Shown: piece after piece, positions 1 through 6,796 of the stretch
Position numbering within the stretch: the stretch's first letter is position 1
Layout of the letters: every line of letters begins with the position of its first letter
From: a virus
IMG/VR virus record: IMGVR_UViG_3300022701_000060
Span: 1-42,263 of that record
Strand: one strand, 5' to 3'
DNA: 42,263 bases
Translations under genes and position numbers: made by a program
Notes under the pieces: model-generated
Seen by the model: the letters and a program-made list of their open reading frames with translations, nothing else
Databases searched by the model: none
What the model was told of the DNA's origin: nothing

Positions 1-550
1 CATATCCTTTTTCCACCATAGTCAGGCTTTGTCCATGAAATTGAAAACCTGTAGGTAAATAGTTAGGGTCAAAATGGTTTACATCCTCCTCTCCAATAAC
101 CCAGTTCTTTCCATCCTTCTTATGATTTTCGTAGGAAATGTAGTGGTCCATCCCAAGGATATATACAGGAGTACATCCCATAAAATATGCTAATTGTAGG
201 GCGACATTTGTAACTGAGTGTCCTTGCCACATAGGTTTGGTGGTATCCTTTGTGAACTTTGGAACATTTCCTGTCCACCGCATTCGTATCCCATTTTTAA
301 TTCTATTACAGAACTTTGCCTTAACAACTAAAGCTTCTATTTCTTCTTTGAATTGGTCAATAATTAGCTCATCAATCAGAACAAGGTAAGCATTAGAGAT
401 ATCTAATCCCCTGTCTTTCAGGATATAACCCCTATTTAAAAGAAATATAACCTCTTCGTTTAATTTTTCAACCTCCACATCATTTAAACTTAAGCCATTA
501 CAAAGAATAAATGCTCTTTTATTTTTATGTATGTCTTTAAATTTATTCAC
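1..550 (-). CDS. DUF115 / GT42-like glycan protein (3' end outside window)
   Basis: Open reading frame of 183 codons that runs off the left edge. It starts at a GTG (548-550) that overlaps the stop of the next upstream gene. The N-terminus carries an ILCNGLSL nucleotide-binding-like loop, followed later by WQGHSVTNVAL and GCTPVYILGMDHY, which resemble the DUF115 / 6-hydroxymethylpterin-kinase-like and sialyltransferase (GT42) superfamily. Members of these families act in surface glycan synthesis, and GT42 enzymes transfer sialic acid from CMP-sialic acid. Next to NeuA- and NeuB-like genes, a role in transferring the nonulosonic sugar is plausible but inferred. The family is fairly likely; the exact substrate is unknown. 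Confidence 0.6.
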   Translation of the reverse strand, partial: MNKFKDIHKNKRAFILCNGLSLNDVEVEKLNEEVIFLLNRGYILKDRGLDISNAYLVLIDELIIDQFKEEIEALVVKAKFCNRIKNGIRMRWTGNVPKFTKDTTKPMWQGHSVTNVALQLAYFMGCTPVYILGMDHYISYENHKKDGKNWVIGEEDVNHFDPNYLPTGFQFHGQSLTMVEKGY

Positions 551-1112
551 TTTGCATTACCACATAAGAATTTTTTATTAACACAGGTATCCAACCAATA
601 GTACAAAAAGCATCCTTACATGCCATAACAACAGCAGGTTCTCTCAGGTTATAATCATCAAAAACAATATATCGTCTTACCCTTGTACAAAGATTTTCCC
701 AATCACGTGAAGGATTGTCATATCTGTGGTCTCCATCAATGTACCCACTAACAAACTCAAGTCCCCGAAGTCTTTCTGGAAATGGGTGTGAACGTTCCTT
801 TACTACTACTATTCTATGAGACAATCCAAACTTTCTAGCAGAATCTTTTATTCCCCTAGGTTGTGGGTCTACACAGTAAATCTTTCCATCAAGTTTATAG
901 TGTTCTTTAGTAAAAGCACAAATAAGTGCAGATGCTCCATAAAGAGACCCTATCTCAATATGGTTTCCATGTCCAGCCTTACGTATAACTTGTGATAATA
1001 TCTGAGCTTCCTGTAATCCCTGTCTAACACAGTTTTTTCCAAGACGTTCTTTCATTCTCTGATAGTATCCAGTAATTAGGTAATCATTTGTTAGTTCAAA
1101 AAGATGAGTCAT
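543..1112 (-). CDS. Class I SAM-dependent methyltransferase (Methyltransf_24-like)
   Basis: 189 aa from the ATG at 1110-1112, whose ATGA overlaps the stop of the upstream phosphatase gene. A TTG three codons upstream is an alternative start. A glycine-containing SAM loop IEIGSLYGAS follows about 50 residues from the start, then a YCVDP acidic strand end, and a DGDH...FDDY segment typical of the Methyltransf_24 group, in which these acidic and histidine residues often bind a metal. Such enzymes O-methylate sugars or small molecules. Its position inside the sugar cassette suggests sugar methylation, but the substrate is not shown by sequence. Confidence 0.7.
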   Translation of the reverse strand: MTHLFELTNDYLITGYYQRMKERLGKNCVRQGLQEAQILSQVIRKAGHGNHIEIGSLYGASALICAFTKEHYKLDGKIYCVDPQPRGIKDSARKFGLSHRIVVVKERSHPFPERLRGLEFVSGYIDGDHRYDNPSRDWENLCTRVRRYIVFDDYNLREPAVVMACKDAFCTIGWIPVLIKNSYVVMQSE

Positions 1113-1603
1113 ATAATCCAAACCAATCCATTAGGCTGTTTCATCTTTGTAATTTCTTGTGGAGAAAGCCGTAGTAAATTTCCCACTATCATTTTATTTA
1201 CAGTTTCATGAGCAACAATCAAAACATCTTTCTCTGTAGGGATATCTAACAGAAATTCATAAACTCTTTTGTAAACATCTTCATAGGATTCTCCACCATA
1301 AAAAGGAACATTCCAAAGATGGTGAAAACCTCCTGCCATTTTTCCTTCACTTTTACCAAAATGCATCTCCATTAGTCTATCATCAAAGTTTACCTCATCA
1401 AGACCAATTCTCATAATCCTTAAAGTATCTACAACCCTTCCTAAAGGACTTGCATATATAACTTCAGGGTCTAGTTTAACAACCATATCACCTAGAACAG
1501 TGGCTTGTGTAATCCCCTTCTCTGTCAAAGGACTATCTTGTTGTCCCTGTCTAAGTTTCTTTATATTCCATTCTGTTTCACCATGTCTAGCTATTATTAT
1601 CAT
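1109..1603 (-). CDS. Histidine phosphatase family protein (phosphoglycerate mutase-like)
   Basis: 164 aa, ATG start preceded by GGAGAGGATTAC. It shows the branch-defining RHGETEWN motif at residues 6-13 (phospho-accepting histidine H7), a YASPLGR arginine segment, a glutamate in LMEMHFG and the second histidine in VAHETV near residue 132, so the active site looks complete. Family members remove phosphate from sugars and other small molecules. Gene neighbours make and activate a nonulosonic sugar. Dephosphorylation of a nonulosonate-9-phosphate is an attractive role but is inference. The start overlaps the cytidylyltransferase stop by 17 bases. Confidence 0.85.
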   Translation of the reverse strand: MIIIARHGETEWNIKKLRQGQQDSPLTEKGITQATVLGDMVVKLDPEVIYASPLGRVVDTLRIMRIGLDEVNFDDRLMEMHFGKSEGKMAGGFHHLWNVPFYGGESYEDVYKRVYEFLLDIPTEKDVLIVAHETVNKMIVGNLLRLSPQEITKMKQPNGLVWII

Positions 1604-2240
1604 GTAATCCTCTCCACACTATCTCTGCAAATCCAAAATCCTCTATTGTATTTATATCAATTGCTTCTATTTTTGAAAGTTCCAAACCAAATACAGGAAA
1701 GTTTGTTCTCTTTTTACTTTCTAAAATACTCTTTGTATGACTTGCATATAATCCTGTAGTTTCAATAAGCGTTGGTGGTAACTCAAAACTATTTAATAAA
1801 GGCTCTTCTGTAGGAAAATCTTTAAAAAGAAATTGTCTTTCTTTCCTAATACCAACTACAGAGTTGTAAGCATAGTCATTTTCTAAAATAGAAACTGCTT
1901 TCTTTAGTGTATCAGTAGTAATAAAAGGACTAGTTGGTACTATCTGAACACAAATATCTGACTCAGAAAAATTACGGGCTTGCCAATATGCTAAATCATC
2001 TCCAGTAAAATCATTGGTTGCTTGATGCTTTTCCCGCTTTAAATGTTTAGTTGCACCATTAAGATATCCTATTGCTATTATCTTATCAGAATCGCTGTCT
2101 ATAACTATCTCATCAAACAAACCAGACTTAGAAGAAGTTACAAGAACATGTGCAACCAGAGGCAGGTTTCCCAACTTCTTTATATTTTTTTCTGGAAGTC
2201 TAGTACTATGTTCCTTTGCATGGATAAAAGCTATATTCAT
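1587..2240 (-). CDS. Acylneuraminate cytidylyltransferase-like (NeuA/PseF family)
   Basis: 217 aa. ATG preceded by GGAGATAAA, with ATGA overlap to the upstream NeuB-like gene. The N-terminal IHAKEHSTRLPEKNIKKLG segment matches the nucleotide-binding signature of CMP-sugar synthetases (A-R-x-x-S-x-R-L-P-x-K-N), with a serine before TRLP. DEIVIDSDSDKI and VQIVPTSPF are further family landmarks. The enzyme joins CTP with a nonulosonic acid (Neu5Ac, pseudaminic, legionaminic or related) to give the CMP-activated donor. The size fits the single catalytic domain. Which sugar is used cannot be decided from sequence. Confidence 0.85.
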   Translation of the reverse strand: MNIAFIHAKEHSTRLPEKNIKKLGNLPLVAHVLVTSSKSGLFDEIVIDSDSDKIIAIGYLNGATKHLKREKHQATNDFTGDDLAYWQARNFSESDICVQIVPTSPFITTDTLKKAVSILENDYAYNSVVGIRKERQFLFKDFPTEEPLLNSFELPPTLIETTGLYASHTKSILESKKRTNFPVFGLELSKIEAIDINTIEDFGFAEIVWRGLHDNNS

Positions 2241-3112
2241 TTTATCTCCGACTTAGTTCCCAAGAAATCCTTTCCATATACCTTATCAACTAAAAACTTT
2301 TTCTCTAATTTAGACATTCCAAAGTCTGTATAGTATCCCTCTATGGGAATTCTTTTAAGATATCTTACATCCATTACCATTGACTTAAATTCATGTGGTT
2401 CTAGGGCTGTTTCTAGGTGGTGTACAAATCCTGTTCTACTAAGAGTAAAGTGTCTTTCTATAATGTCAGCACCAAACATGTAAGCCATAAGAGAAGGCAT
2501 GTATCCTATCTCATGTCCAGAATATCCGATAACAACATCAGGATTATCTTTAAACATTTCTACCAAGAAAATAATATTTCCTAGTCTAATATTTTCAGGC
2601 TTGCATGGATACTCAGCAACACAGTGTTGAACATAAATTTTCTTAAATCCTTGTAAAGAATCTACTGCTTGTCTAATTTCTTCTTCTGTGGAACCAGCTA
2701 CAGAGATTACAATCTCTTTATCTTTTGGGATTTTAGAAACAATTGTATCTATAAAGTGCCAGTTTCTAGCATTAGTAGAAGCAATCTTATACATTGGCAA
2801 ATCATACTTTAACATAAAGTCTAAAGATGCTTCATCCTGTACAGTAACAAACCAAGGCAAAGGACAATGCTTATCAAAGATATCCCACTGTTCTTCATCC
2901 CACTCAAACATCTTTCTATATTCATAATAAGTATGTCCATAAGGACTATCAAACTGTGTCGATAACTTTTCACCAGAGTAAAAGTTCTCTACGTCTTTCT
3001 TCTGCATCTTAATATGGGTAGCACCAGCTTCGTTAGCTTTCTTAGCCATTTCTATTGCTACATTGAGATTACCCATATGGTTTGTAGTAAATTCAGCAAC
3101 AAACTTTACCAT
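2237..3112 (-). CDS. N-acetylneuraminate synthase family protein (NeuB-like, no SAF domain)
   Basis: 291 aa. The TIM-barrel core is recognisable: EFTTNHMGNL near the N-terminus, then ATHIKMQKKD, and late YSGHEIGY and IERHFTLSR. These are the usual NeuB landmarks for condensing phosphoenolpyruvate with a hexosamine or its 6-phosphate. Bacterial NeuB is normally about 340 residues with a C-terminal antifreeze-like SAF domain. That domain is missing, because the protein ends shortly after the barrel. It lies in an overlapping operon with the CMP-sugar synthetase. Product identity (sialic, legionaminic or pseudaminic type) is undetermined. Confidence 0.85.
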   Translation of the reverse strand: MVKFVAEFTTNHMGNLNVAIEMAKKANEAGATHIKMQKKDVENFYSGEKLSTQFDSPYGHTYYEYRKMFEWDEEQWDIFDKHCPLPWFVTVQDEASLDFMLKYDLPMYKIASTNARNWHFIDTIVSKIPKDKEIVISVAGSTEEEIRQAVDSLQGFKKIYVQHCVAEYPCKPENIRLGNIIFLVEMFKDNPDVVIGYSGHEIGYMPSLMAYMFGADIIERHFTLSRTGFVHHLETALEPHEFKSMVMDVRYLKRIPIEGYYTDFGMSKLEKKFLVDKVYGKDFLGTKSEIK

Positions 3113-3738
3113 CTTCCAAGCTCCTTGTAAATTTCATGTGCCTTTTTTCCATCAAATATTTGCTTTCTGATGTGATTCTCTTTCAAAAGTCTAGAGCTTG
3201 CATGTCTAAAAGCATCCTCTATCCACTCTTCTTTTACAAAAAGAACTGCATCCTCATCAGCAAAAATAGAATCGTCTTGTGTAATCTCTATTCCATTATA
3301 TTCAACAGGCTCTCCATATGACTTTATATTCCACATATCATAGGCATCTACACAGGTGTAACCTCCAGCAAAAGTTGGAAAACTACAGTCTAGCATTCCA
3401 GAATCTCTGGTTCTTCCAGTAATAATAGCACCTAAACAGCATTTATTAGCAAGAAACCTGCTTGTTATATCCCCAAAGGTAGCAACCTTATCTGTTCCAG
3501 ATTTCATAAAATAAATGCTAGCGTATCTAAAATCTTTTAGCATATCATTTACTTTCTCTAAATCAAGCTGTTCGGCTTCCATTCCCTCAACTGGATATAC
3601 TCTACCAAAGATAGGAATACCATAGTTATTTAGACAGGGAAAGTTTTTTGAGTCTCCCAAAAGAAATTCAGAATATTGTAATCCCATATCAAAATGTAGT
3701 GCATCACTCATAACGCCAGTATATAATAAGTTACTCAT
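3106..3738 (-). CDS. RraA / HMG-aldolase family-like protein
   Basis: 210 aa, start preceded by AAGGAG at about 10 nt. The central block resembles the RraA fold: TFGDITSRFLANKCCLGAII followed by TGRTRDSGML with the conserved Arg-Asp, then FAGGYTCVDAYD and the closing DDSIFADEDAVLFV. Members include the RNase E regulator RraA and metal-dependent HMG/CHA aldolases or oxaloacetate decarboxylases. In a cluster with NeuB (which uses phosphoenolpyruvate) and NeuA, an aldolase or lyase on a keto-acid sugar is a possible role, but this is a guess. Seven bases separate its upstream overlap from the glycosyltransferase stop, so the genes are cotranslated. Confidence 0.65.
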   Translation of the reverse strand: MSNLLYTGVMSDALHFDMGLQYSEFLLGDSKNFPCLNNYGIPIFGRVYPVEGMEAEQLDLEKVNDMLKDFRYASIYFMKSGTDKVATFGDITSRFLANKCCLGAIITGRTRDSGMLDCSFPTFAGGYTCVDAYDMWNIKSYGEPVEYNGIEITQDDSIFADEDAVLFVKEEWIEDAFRHASSRLLKENHIRKQIFDGKKAHEIYKELGRW

Positions 3739-4672
3739 AGTTTTTAAGCTCCTTTACAAAGTTGTCTATACTAGCTACAGTCCATGCTTGCTTTCTTTTT
3801 GATTGGACATTTGGAACATTCCAAGAATTTAAAGCTTTGAAAGCAGTACTTCTTACTTTTGGTAAATCAAAATATACAGGCTCTATCCCAAATTCTGGAA
3901 ATAGATATTTTGTAACACCATATGTATTTGATGACAAGGCAAAACACCCATGATATAAAGCCTCATATATATTTCTACCAGCAGTTAGTCTATATGATAC
4001 ATCAATAAATACTTTACTTCTATCAAGTAAATCATGAAATACCTTTACAGAAGAGGGGTCAAATTTAGTATTTTTTATAAGTTCAAAAGAAACAGAGTCT
4101 TTATATAAATCATAGGTACTTTTACCTATAACAATACACTTAACTTTGTGTTCTGAACTTAAAGATTCTAATAATTTAAGGGTAAGGGAGGCATTTCTAG
4201 AGCCAGTGTCCACCAGTCCTAAGAAATCTATGTCTCTATCCTCTCCTATCCTACATTCCATAGACCTATCATACATCCTCAATGGAATCCTTTTCACGTT
4301 TTCTGAGAAACAATTATATTCTAAAGGAATTTCCCACACAAATTTATTAGAAACTTCCTCCAATCTAGGAATTACCCAAGGAGTTTTAGTGCCTAGGTCT
4401 ATAGACTCTAGTCTATTTAAATGCTGGTCAGCATCAAACTCTACCCAAAAACTGTGTGCTACCTTAGCAATATCTTCATAGTACTTGGTCCAGACGCTCT
4501 TCCACTTTTCCTTCCAACAGATATGGAAATAGACATCTTTACCTTTCCAATAGCTAATAGGCTTTTTCTCAGCTTGAATATACCCAAGTCTTAAGTCAAG
4601 CCTATTAGCTATTAATCCAGCGGGATAAAATTCATTCCCTTTTTTATTCTTAGTTATTCCTATCCAGCCCAT
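3731..4672 (-). CDS. GT-B fold glycosyltransferase (GT4-like C-terminal half)
   Basis: 313 aa. The C-terminal part has the nucleotide-sugar site of GT4-type enzymes: IDFLGLVDTGSRN, a VIGKSTYDLY strand, FHDLLDRSKVFIDVS, and AGRNIYEALYHGCFALSSN, the E-x-x-x-x-G helix-turn that holds the donor diphosphate. The N-terminal half is diverged, starting MGWIGITK. It is the most upstream gene of the left sugar cassette. Donor and acceptor are unknown. The large C-terminal motif makes the family assignment fairly safe. Confidence 0.7.
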   Translation of the reverse strand: MGWIGITKNKKGNEFYPAGLIANRLDLRLGYIQAEKKPISYWKGKDVYFHICWKEKWKSVWTKYYEDIAKVAHSFWVEFDADQHLNRLESIDLGTKTPWVIPRLEEVSNKFVWEIPLEYNCFSENVKRIPLRMYDRSMECRIGEDRDIDFLGLVDTGSRNASLTLKLLESLSSEHKVKCIVIGKSTYDLYKDSVSFELIKNTKFDPSSVKVFHDLLDRSKVFIDVSYRLTAGRNIYEALYHGCFALSSNTYGVTKYLFPEFGIEPVYFDLPKVRSTAFKALNSWNVPNVQSKRKQAWTVASIDNFVKELKNYE

Positions 4673-4690
4673 ACCATTTCTCTTATAATC

Positions 4691-4804
4691 CTAAATTACT
4701 TGTTCTAAATAAGCTATGACTAGTACAAAAACTGTAAATACAGCCATTCCACCAATCAATAGCAAATCTAGTTTTCGTCTTAATGCTTCTGTATCCTCAT
4801 TCAT
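4691..4804 (-). CDS. Small single-span membrane protein, 37 aa
   Basis: Short frame preceded by a good ribosome site (AGAGGGG, five bases before ATG at 4802-4804). After a charged start (MNEDTEALRRK) there is one hydrophobic segment, LDLLLIGGMAVFTVFVLVIAY, enough for one membrane span, and a short polar tail. It resembles other tiny membrane proteins in this genome (at 15917 and 18005). It could be a spanin or holin accessory or a host-envelope modulator; nothing decides. Confidence 0.55.
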   Translation of the reverse strand: MNEDTEALRRKLDLLLIGGMAVFTVFVLVIAYLEQVI

Positions 4805-4858
4805 TTATCCCCTCTTGGCTAAAACCTCCAACCTTATGTTTTCCTTTTATATCTTAGT

Positions 4859-5463
4859 CTAATATAGCCAATATAGATAGTATAGTCTTATAGGTTTTTC
4901 TTCAGTTTCTCTAACTAAAATACCATCATAGTATTTAGTTATAATGTCCTTCCAATTCATTCCCTCTTTAGCATCGTCATAAGAGTCCCACTGCCCCATA
5001 CAGTTTTCCTCTTGTTCCCTTCCTAAACAGGTTGCGTATCTATCGTCATAATAAGTTCTTACTATTTTCTTATCATGAAGTAGTACCCAGTCCCAAGTAT
5101 CATCTACTGCTTTATCTGTAGACTCTGTTCTCCATTCTGGTCTGTATACTTGGTCCCAGTTACAATCCCAAACATAGCCATAAGTCTCGTACATACTCCA
5201 TCCATACATTTTTACTGCTATTGCTCCAGCTTTTAAGGATTCTTGATTCCAGTTATTTCCCCATTCAGCGGGTAAAACTCCTTTCACATACTCCTTAAAA
5301 TCCATAATGGTACGAGAATATGGGATTCCATTGTAGCAAGCACCTTCTCTCGTTACTAAAACTACTATTGTCTCTGGCGGTTTTGGAATTTCGCCTAAAA
5401 GTTCCGTTCCTATGACCGAAAAAGTGTCACCACAATAAGAATCAATGTTATCGGTGTATTCAT
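4859..5463 (-). CDS. SpoIID/LytB-domain protein, apparently frameshifted after the signal peptide
   Basis: The frame ending at 4859 encodes a SpoIID/LytB-like domain: DFKEYVKGVLPAEWG, then ESLKAGAIAVKMYGW and the region around QVYRPEW and AVDDTWDWV. SpoIID-family proteins act on peptidoglycan or its denuded strands. The first ATG in this frame (5303-5305) is too late: similar sequence continues upstream in frame through PPETIVVLVTREGACYNG, but no ATG, GTG or TTG exists back to an upstream stop. In the next frame an ATG at 5461-5463 encodes MNTPITLILIVVTLF, a perfect signal-peptide start, which stops at 5410. One extra T in the T5 run (A5 at 5419-5423 on the plus strand) would join both. The AAAGGAG site lies 15 nt upstream of that ATG, which is long. 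Confidence 0.7.
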
Positions 5464-5515
5464 AAATAGAAAACTTATCTCCTTTCTAATCTAATAAAAC
5501 CCTTAAACAGTTCTC

Positions 5516-5692
5516 CTACAAACCTTTCATAATATCGAGCTTCTCATTTAGAGTTTCAACTGTTTTATGAAGGTCTGAATTTTCCTGTAACAACGTCTTT
5601 ACATAGGTATCAGCATTAGTCTCATCAACTGGTCGCTCATCCTTGTAGTGGTCGTCAAGCAAAATTATAATATTTTCCATAGATTTTTCCAT
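5516..5692 (-). CDS. Small coiled-coil-like protein, 58 aa
   Basis: The start is ATG at 5690-5692 because AAGGAG lies six bases before it; a longer frame upstream would run through the tRNA-Leu gene. The protein is acidic and helical: an N-terminal MENIIILLDD patch, then a heptad-like tail (LLQENSDLHKTVETLNEKLD) suggesting a short coiled coil. No family is recognised. It follows the tRNA cluster in the same direction. Confidence 0.6.
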   Translation of the reverse strand: MEKSMENIIILLDDHYKDERPVDETNADTYVKTLLQENSDLHKTVETLNEKLDIMKGL

Positions 5693-5730
5693 AAGTCTCT
5701 CCTTACCTAAGTCTAATAAAACATCCCCAG

Positions 5731-5813
5731 TGCTAGCGGTGAGAGTCGAACTCACATGGGTTACCCCGTTGGGTCTTAAGTCCAATGCGTCTGCCTAATT
5801 TCGCCACGCTAGC
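5731..5813 (-). tRNA. tRNA-Leu (anticodon UAA)
   Basis: Seven-base acceptor stem (GCTAGCG with CGCTAGC), Leu-type D arm, anticodon loop CTTAAGA giving UAA (reads UUA), a long variable arm (CGGGGTAACCC region) as expected for class II leucine tRNA, and T arm with loop TTCGACT. The anticodon stem has one A-C mismatch beside the loop. No CCA is encoded. First of four clustered tRNA genes. Confidence 0.9.
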
Positions 5814-5817
5814 ATAG

Positions 5818-5892
5818 TGCTACTAACTGGAGTCGAACCAGTAAACAGCTTGTTTTGAGCAAGCTAGGTATGCCTATTCCCGTCATAGTAGC
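5818..5892 (-). tRNA. tRNA-Leu-like (anticodon CAA) with short variable loop
   Basis: Acceptor GCTACTA pairs with TAGTAGC, anticodon stem GCTTG/CAAGC with loop CTCAAAA giving CAA (reads UUG), T stem ACTGG/CCAGT with loop TTCGACT. The variable region is only five bases (TGTTT), whereas leucine tRNAs normally carry a long variable arm, and the D stem has a C-C mismatch. The D loop resembles the Leu type. The gene is recognisable, but the amino-acid identity and functionality deserve care. Confidence 0.75.
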
Positions 5893-5895
5893 TTG

Positions 5896-6020
5896 TGGGG
5901 AGAGTATGATTCGAACATACGCCTTTCTATTATCAGTAGATAACCCTTATCCATTCGACCCGCTAGTCAGGTAAATAAGCGGAAAGGATGTTTAACGCTC
6001 TGCCACTGAGCTATCTCCCC
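5896..6020 (-). tRNA. tRNA-Ile (GAU) interrupted by about 53 bases
   Basis: The two ends form one tRNA: acceptor GGGGAGA with TCTCCCC (7 bp), D arm GCTC AGTGGCAG AGC at the 5' side, and at the 3' side anticodon arm with loop CTGATAA (anticodon GAU), short variable region and T arm GTATG TTCGAAT CATAC. Between position 26 and the anticodon stem lies an extra segment (about 5943-5995) containing a CCGCT/AGCGG hairpin. This is not the usual intron position (37/38). It may be an intron-like insertion, a tRNA chimera or a pseudogene. Confidence 0.7.
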
Positions 6021-6024
6021 AAGG

Positions 6025-6107
6025 TGCTCTCAACAGGAATCGAACCTGTATGCCGTGAGGCACTACGTCCTAAGCGTAGCGTGTCTGCCTAATTCCACCA
6101 TGAGAGC
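6025..6107 (-). tRNA. tRNA-Leu (anticodon UAG)
   Basis: Acceptor GCTCTCA with TGAGAGC, anticodon stem CTACG/CGTAG with loop CTTAGGA giving UAG (reads CUA), long variable arm (TGCCTCACGGCAT), and T arm with loop TTCGATT. The 3' end is followed by encoded ACC rather than full CCA. First transcribed of the four tRNA genes. Confidence 0.92.
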
Positions 6108-6150
6108 AAATGTAGGGGAATCTCACCCCTACTTATTTTATTCTATTGTC

Positions 6151-6354
6151 CTACCAATTGAGAATTTCTGAATCATCTTCCCAAATTGTAGGTAAATCTT
6201 CTTTATCTGTGTAGATACTTACTTCCTCGTAATCAATGAAGTGTCTACATTGAGGACATCTAAGACTTCTTCTCTCTACCTCTTTAAAGTGTACTTCTTC
6301 CTCATAACCACAATGACTACAGTAGAGATTTACAAAATCTCCAGACCTCTGCAT
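6151..6354 (-). CDS. Zinc-ribbon protein, 67 aa
   Basis: ATG preceded by AAGGAGATATAGAA. Two CxxC pairs (CSHCG near residue 12 and CPQCR near residue 33) form a rubredoxin-like zinc ribbon, followed by an acidic tail ending SEILNW. No specific family is recognised; such small phage ribbons often bind nucleic acid or host proteins. It is downstream of the holin-like gene and upstream of the tRNA cluster in the same transcript. Confidence 0.75.
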   Translation of the reverse strand: MQRSGDFVNLYCSHCGYEEEVHFKEVERRSLRCPQCRHFIDYEEVSIYTDKEDLPTIWEDDSEILNW

Positions 6355-6366
6355 TTCTATATCTCC

Positions 6367-6744
6367 TTAAGCTAAATACTCAGCTGCCGCTTCTCTAGCT
6401 GACTCACCATAAGAACTATCTTTGATAGATTGATATGCTGTTTGGTTAGAAAGCTGGTTAATAACAGACAGTAGGATTACAGCAAACCATTGAGGAATAT
6501 ACTGTTCTACGTTGTAATTAATCGCCAGTTGGGACGATGATGCGATACCAACAGCAATAACCATAGGAACAATTTTCTTTACCCATGAAGGGAAATTGTG
6601 CCATGCAACCCAGTTTTCTAACACACGTGCCTCAAGCTGACCAAACAGCCATTGAGCACCTGCTAGTGTACCAAAGAATGCCAGCACTTCAAGAAGTGAG
6701 CCAAATTGCTCTAGTACTGCTGAAAAAACCATTGAAAAATTCAT
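6367..6744 (-). CDS. Holin-like membrane protein, 125 aa
   Basis: The start is ATG 6742-6744 with AAAGGAG six bases ahead; a longer start seven codons upstream overlaps the promoter leader. There are hydrophobic segments around LLEVLAFFGTLAGAQWLFG, IVPMVIAVGIASSS and WFAVILLSVINQL, then a charged C-terminus rich in alanine and glutamate. Size, two to three spans and first position after a strong promoter fit a phage holin, which makes pores for endolysin release. No recognisable endolysin adjoins it. Function is inferred from topology only. Confidence 0.55.
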   Translation of the reverse strand: MNFSMVFSAVLEQFGSLLEVLAFFGTLAGAQWLFGQLEARVLENWVAWHNFPSWVKKIVPMVIAVGIASSSQLAINYNVEQYIPQWFAVILLSVINQLSNQTAYQSIKDSSYGESAREAAAEYLA

Positions 6745-6763
6745 TTTAATCTCCTTTATTTGC

Positions 6764-6793
6764 ATTATACCACAAAAGGTATAATCTTGTCAA
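6764..6793 (-). promoter_or_regulatory. Sigma-70-type promoter with extended -10
   Basis: Reading leftward: TTGACA (6788-6793), 18-base spacer ending TGTGG, TATAAT (6764-6769). It lies 20 bases before the holin-like start. Shares the stretch CCTTTTGTGGTATAATG with the promoter at 18436. Confidence 0.85.
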
Positions 6794-6796
6794 GTA

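Noticed and set aside
5693-5785. Longer N-terminus of the 58-aa gene running through the tRNA-Leu
   Set aside because: The upstream codons are the tRNA gene itself, and the ribosome site clearly selects the ATG at 5690-5692.
5896-6020. Group I intron in the tRNA-Ile
   Set aside because: The insertion is far too short for a group I intron core, and it sits outside the anticodon loop.
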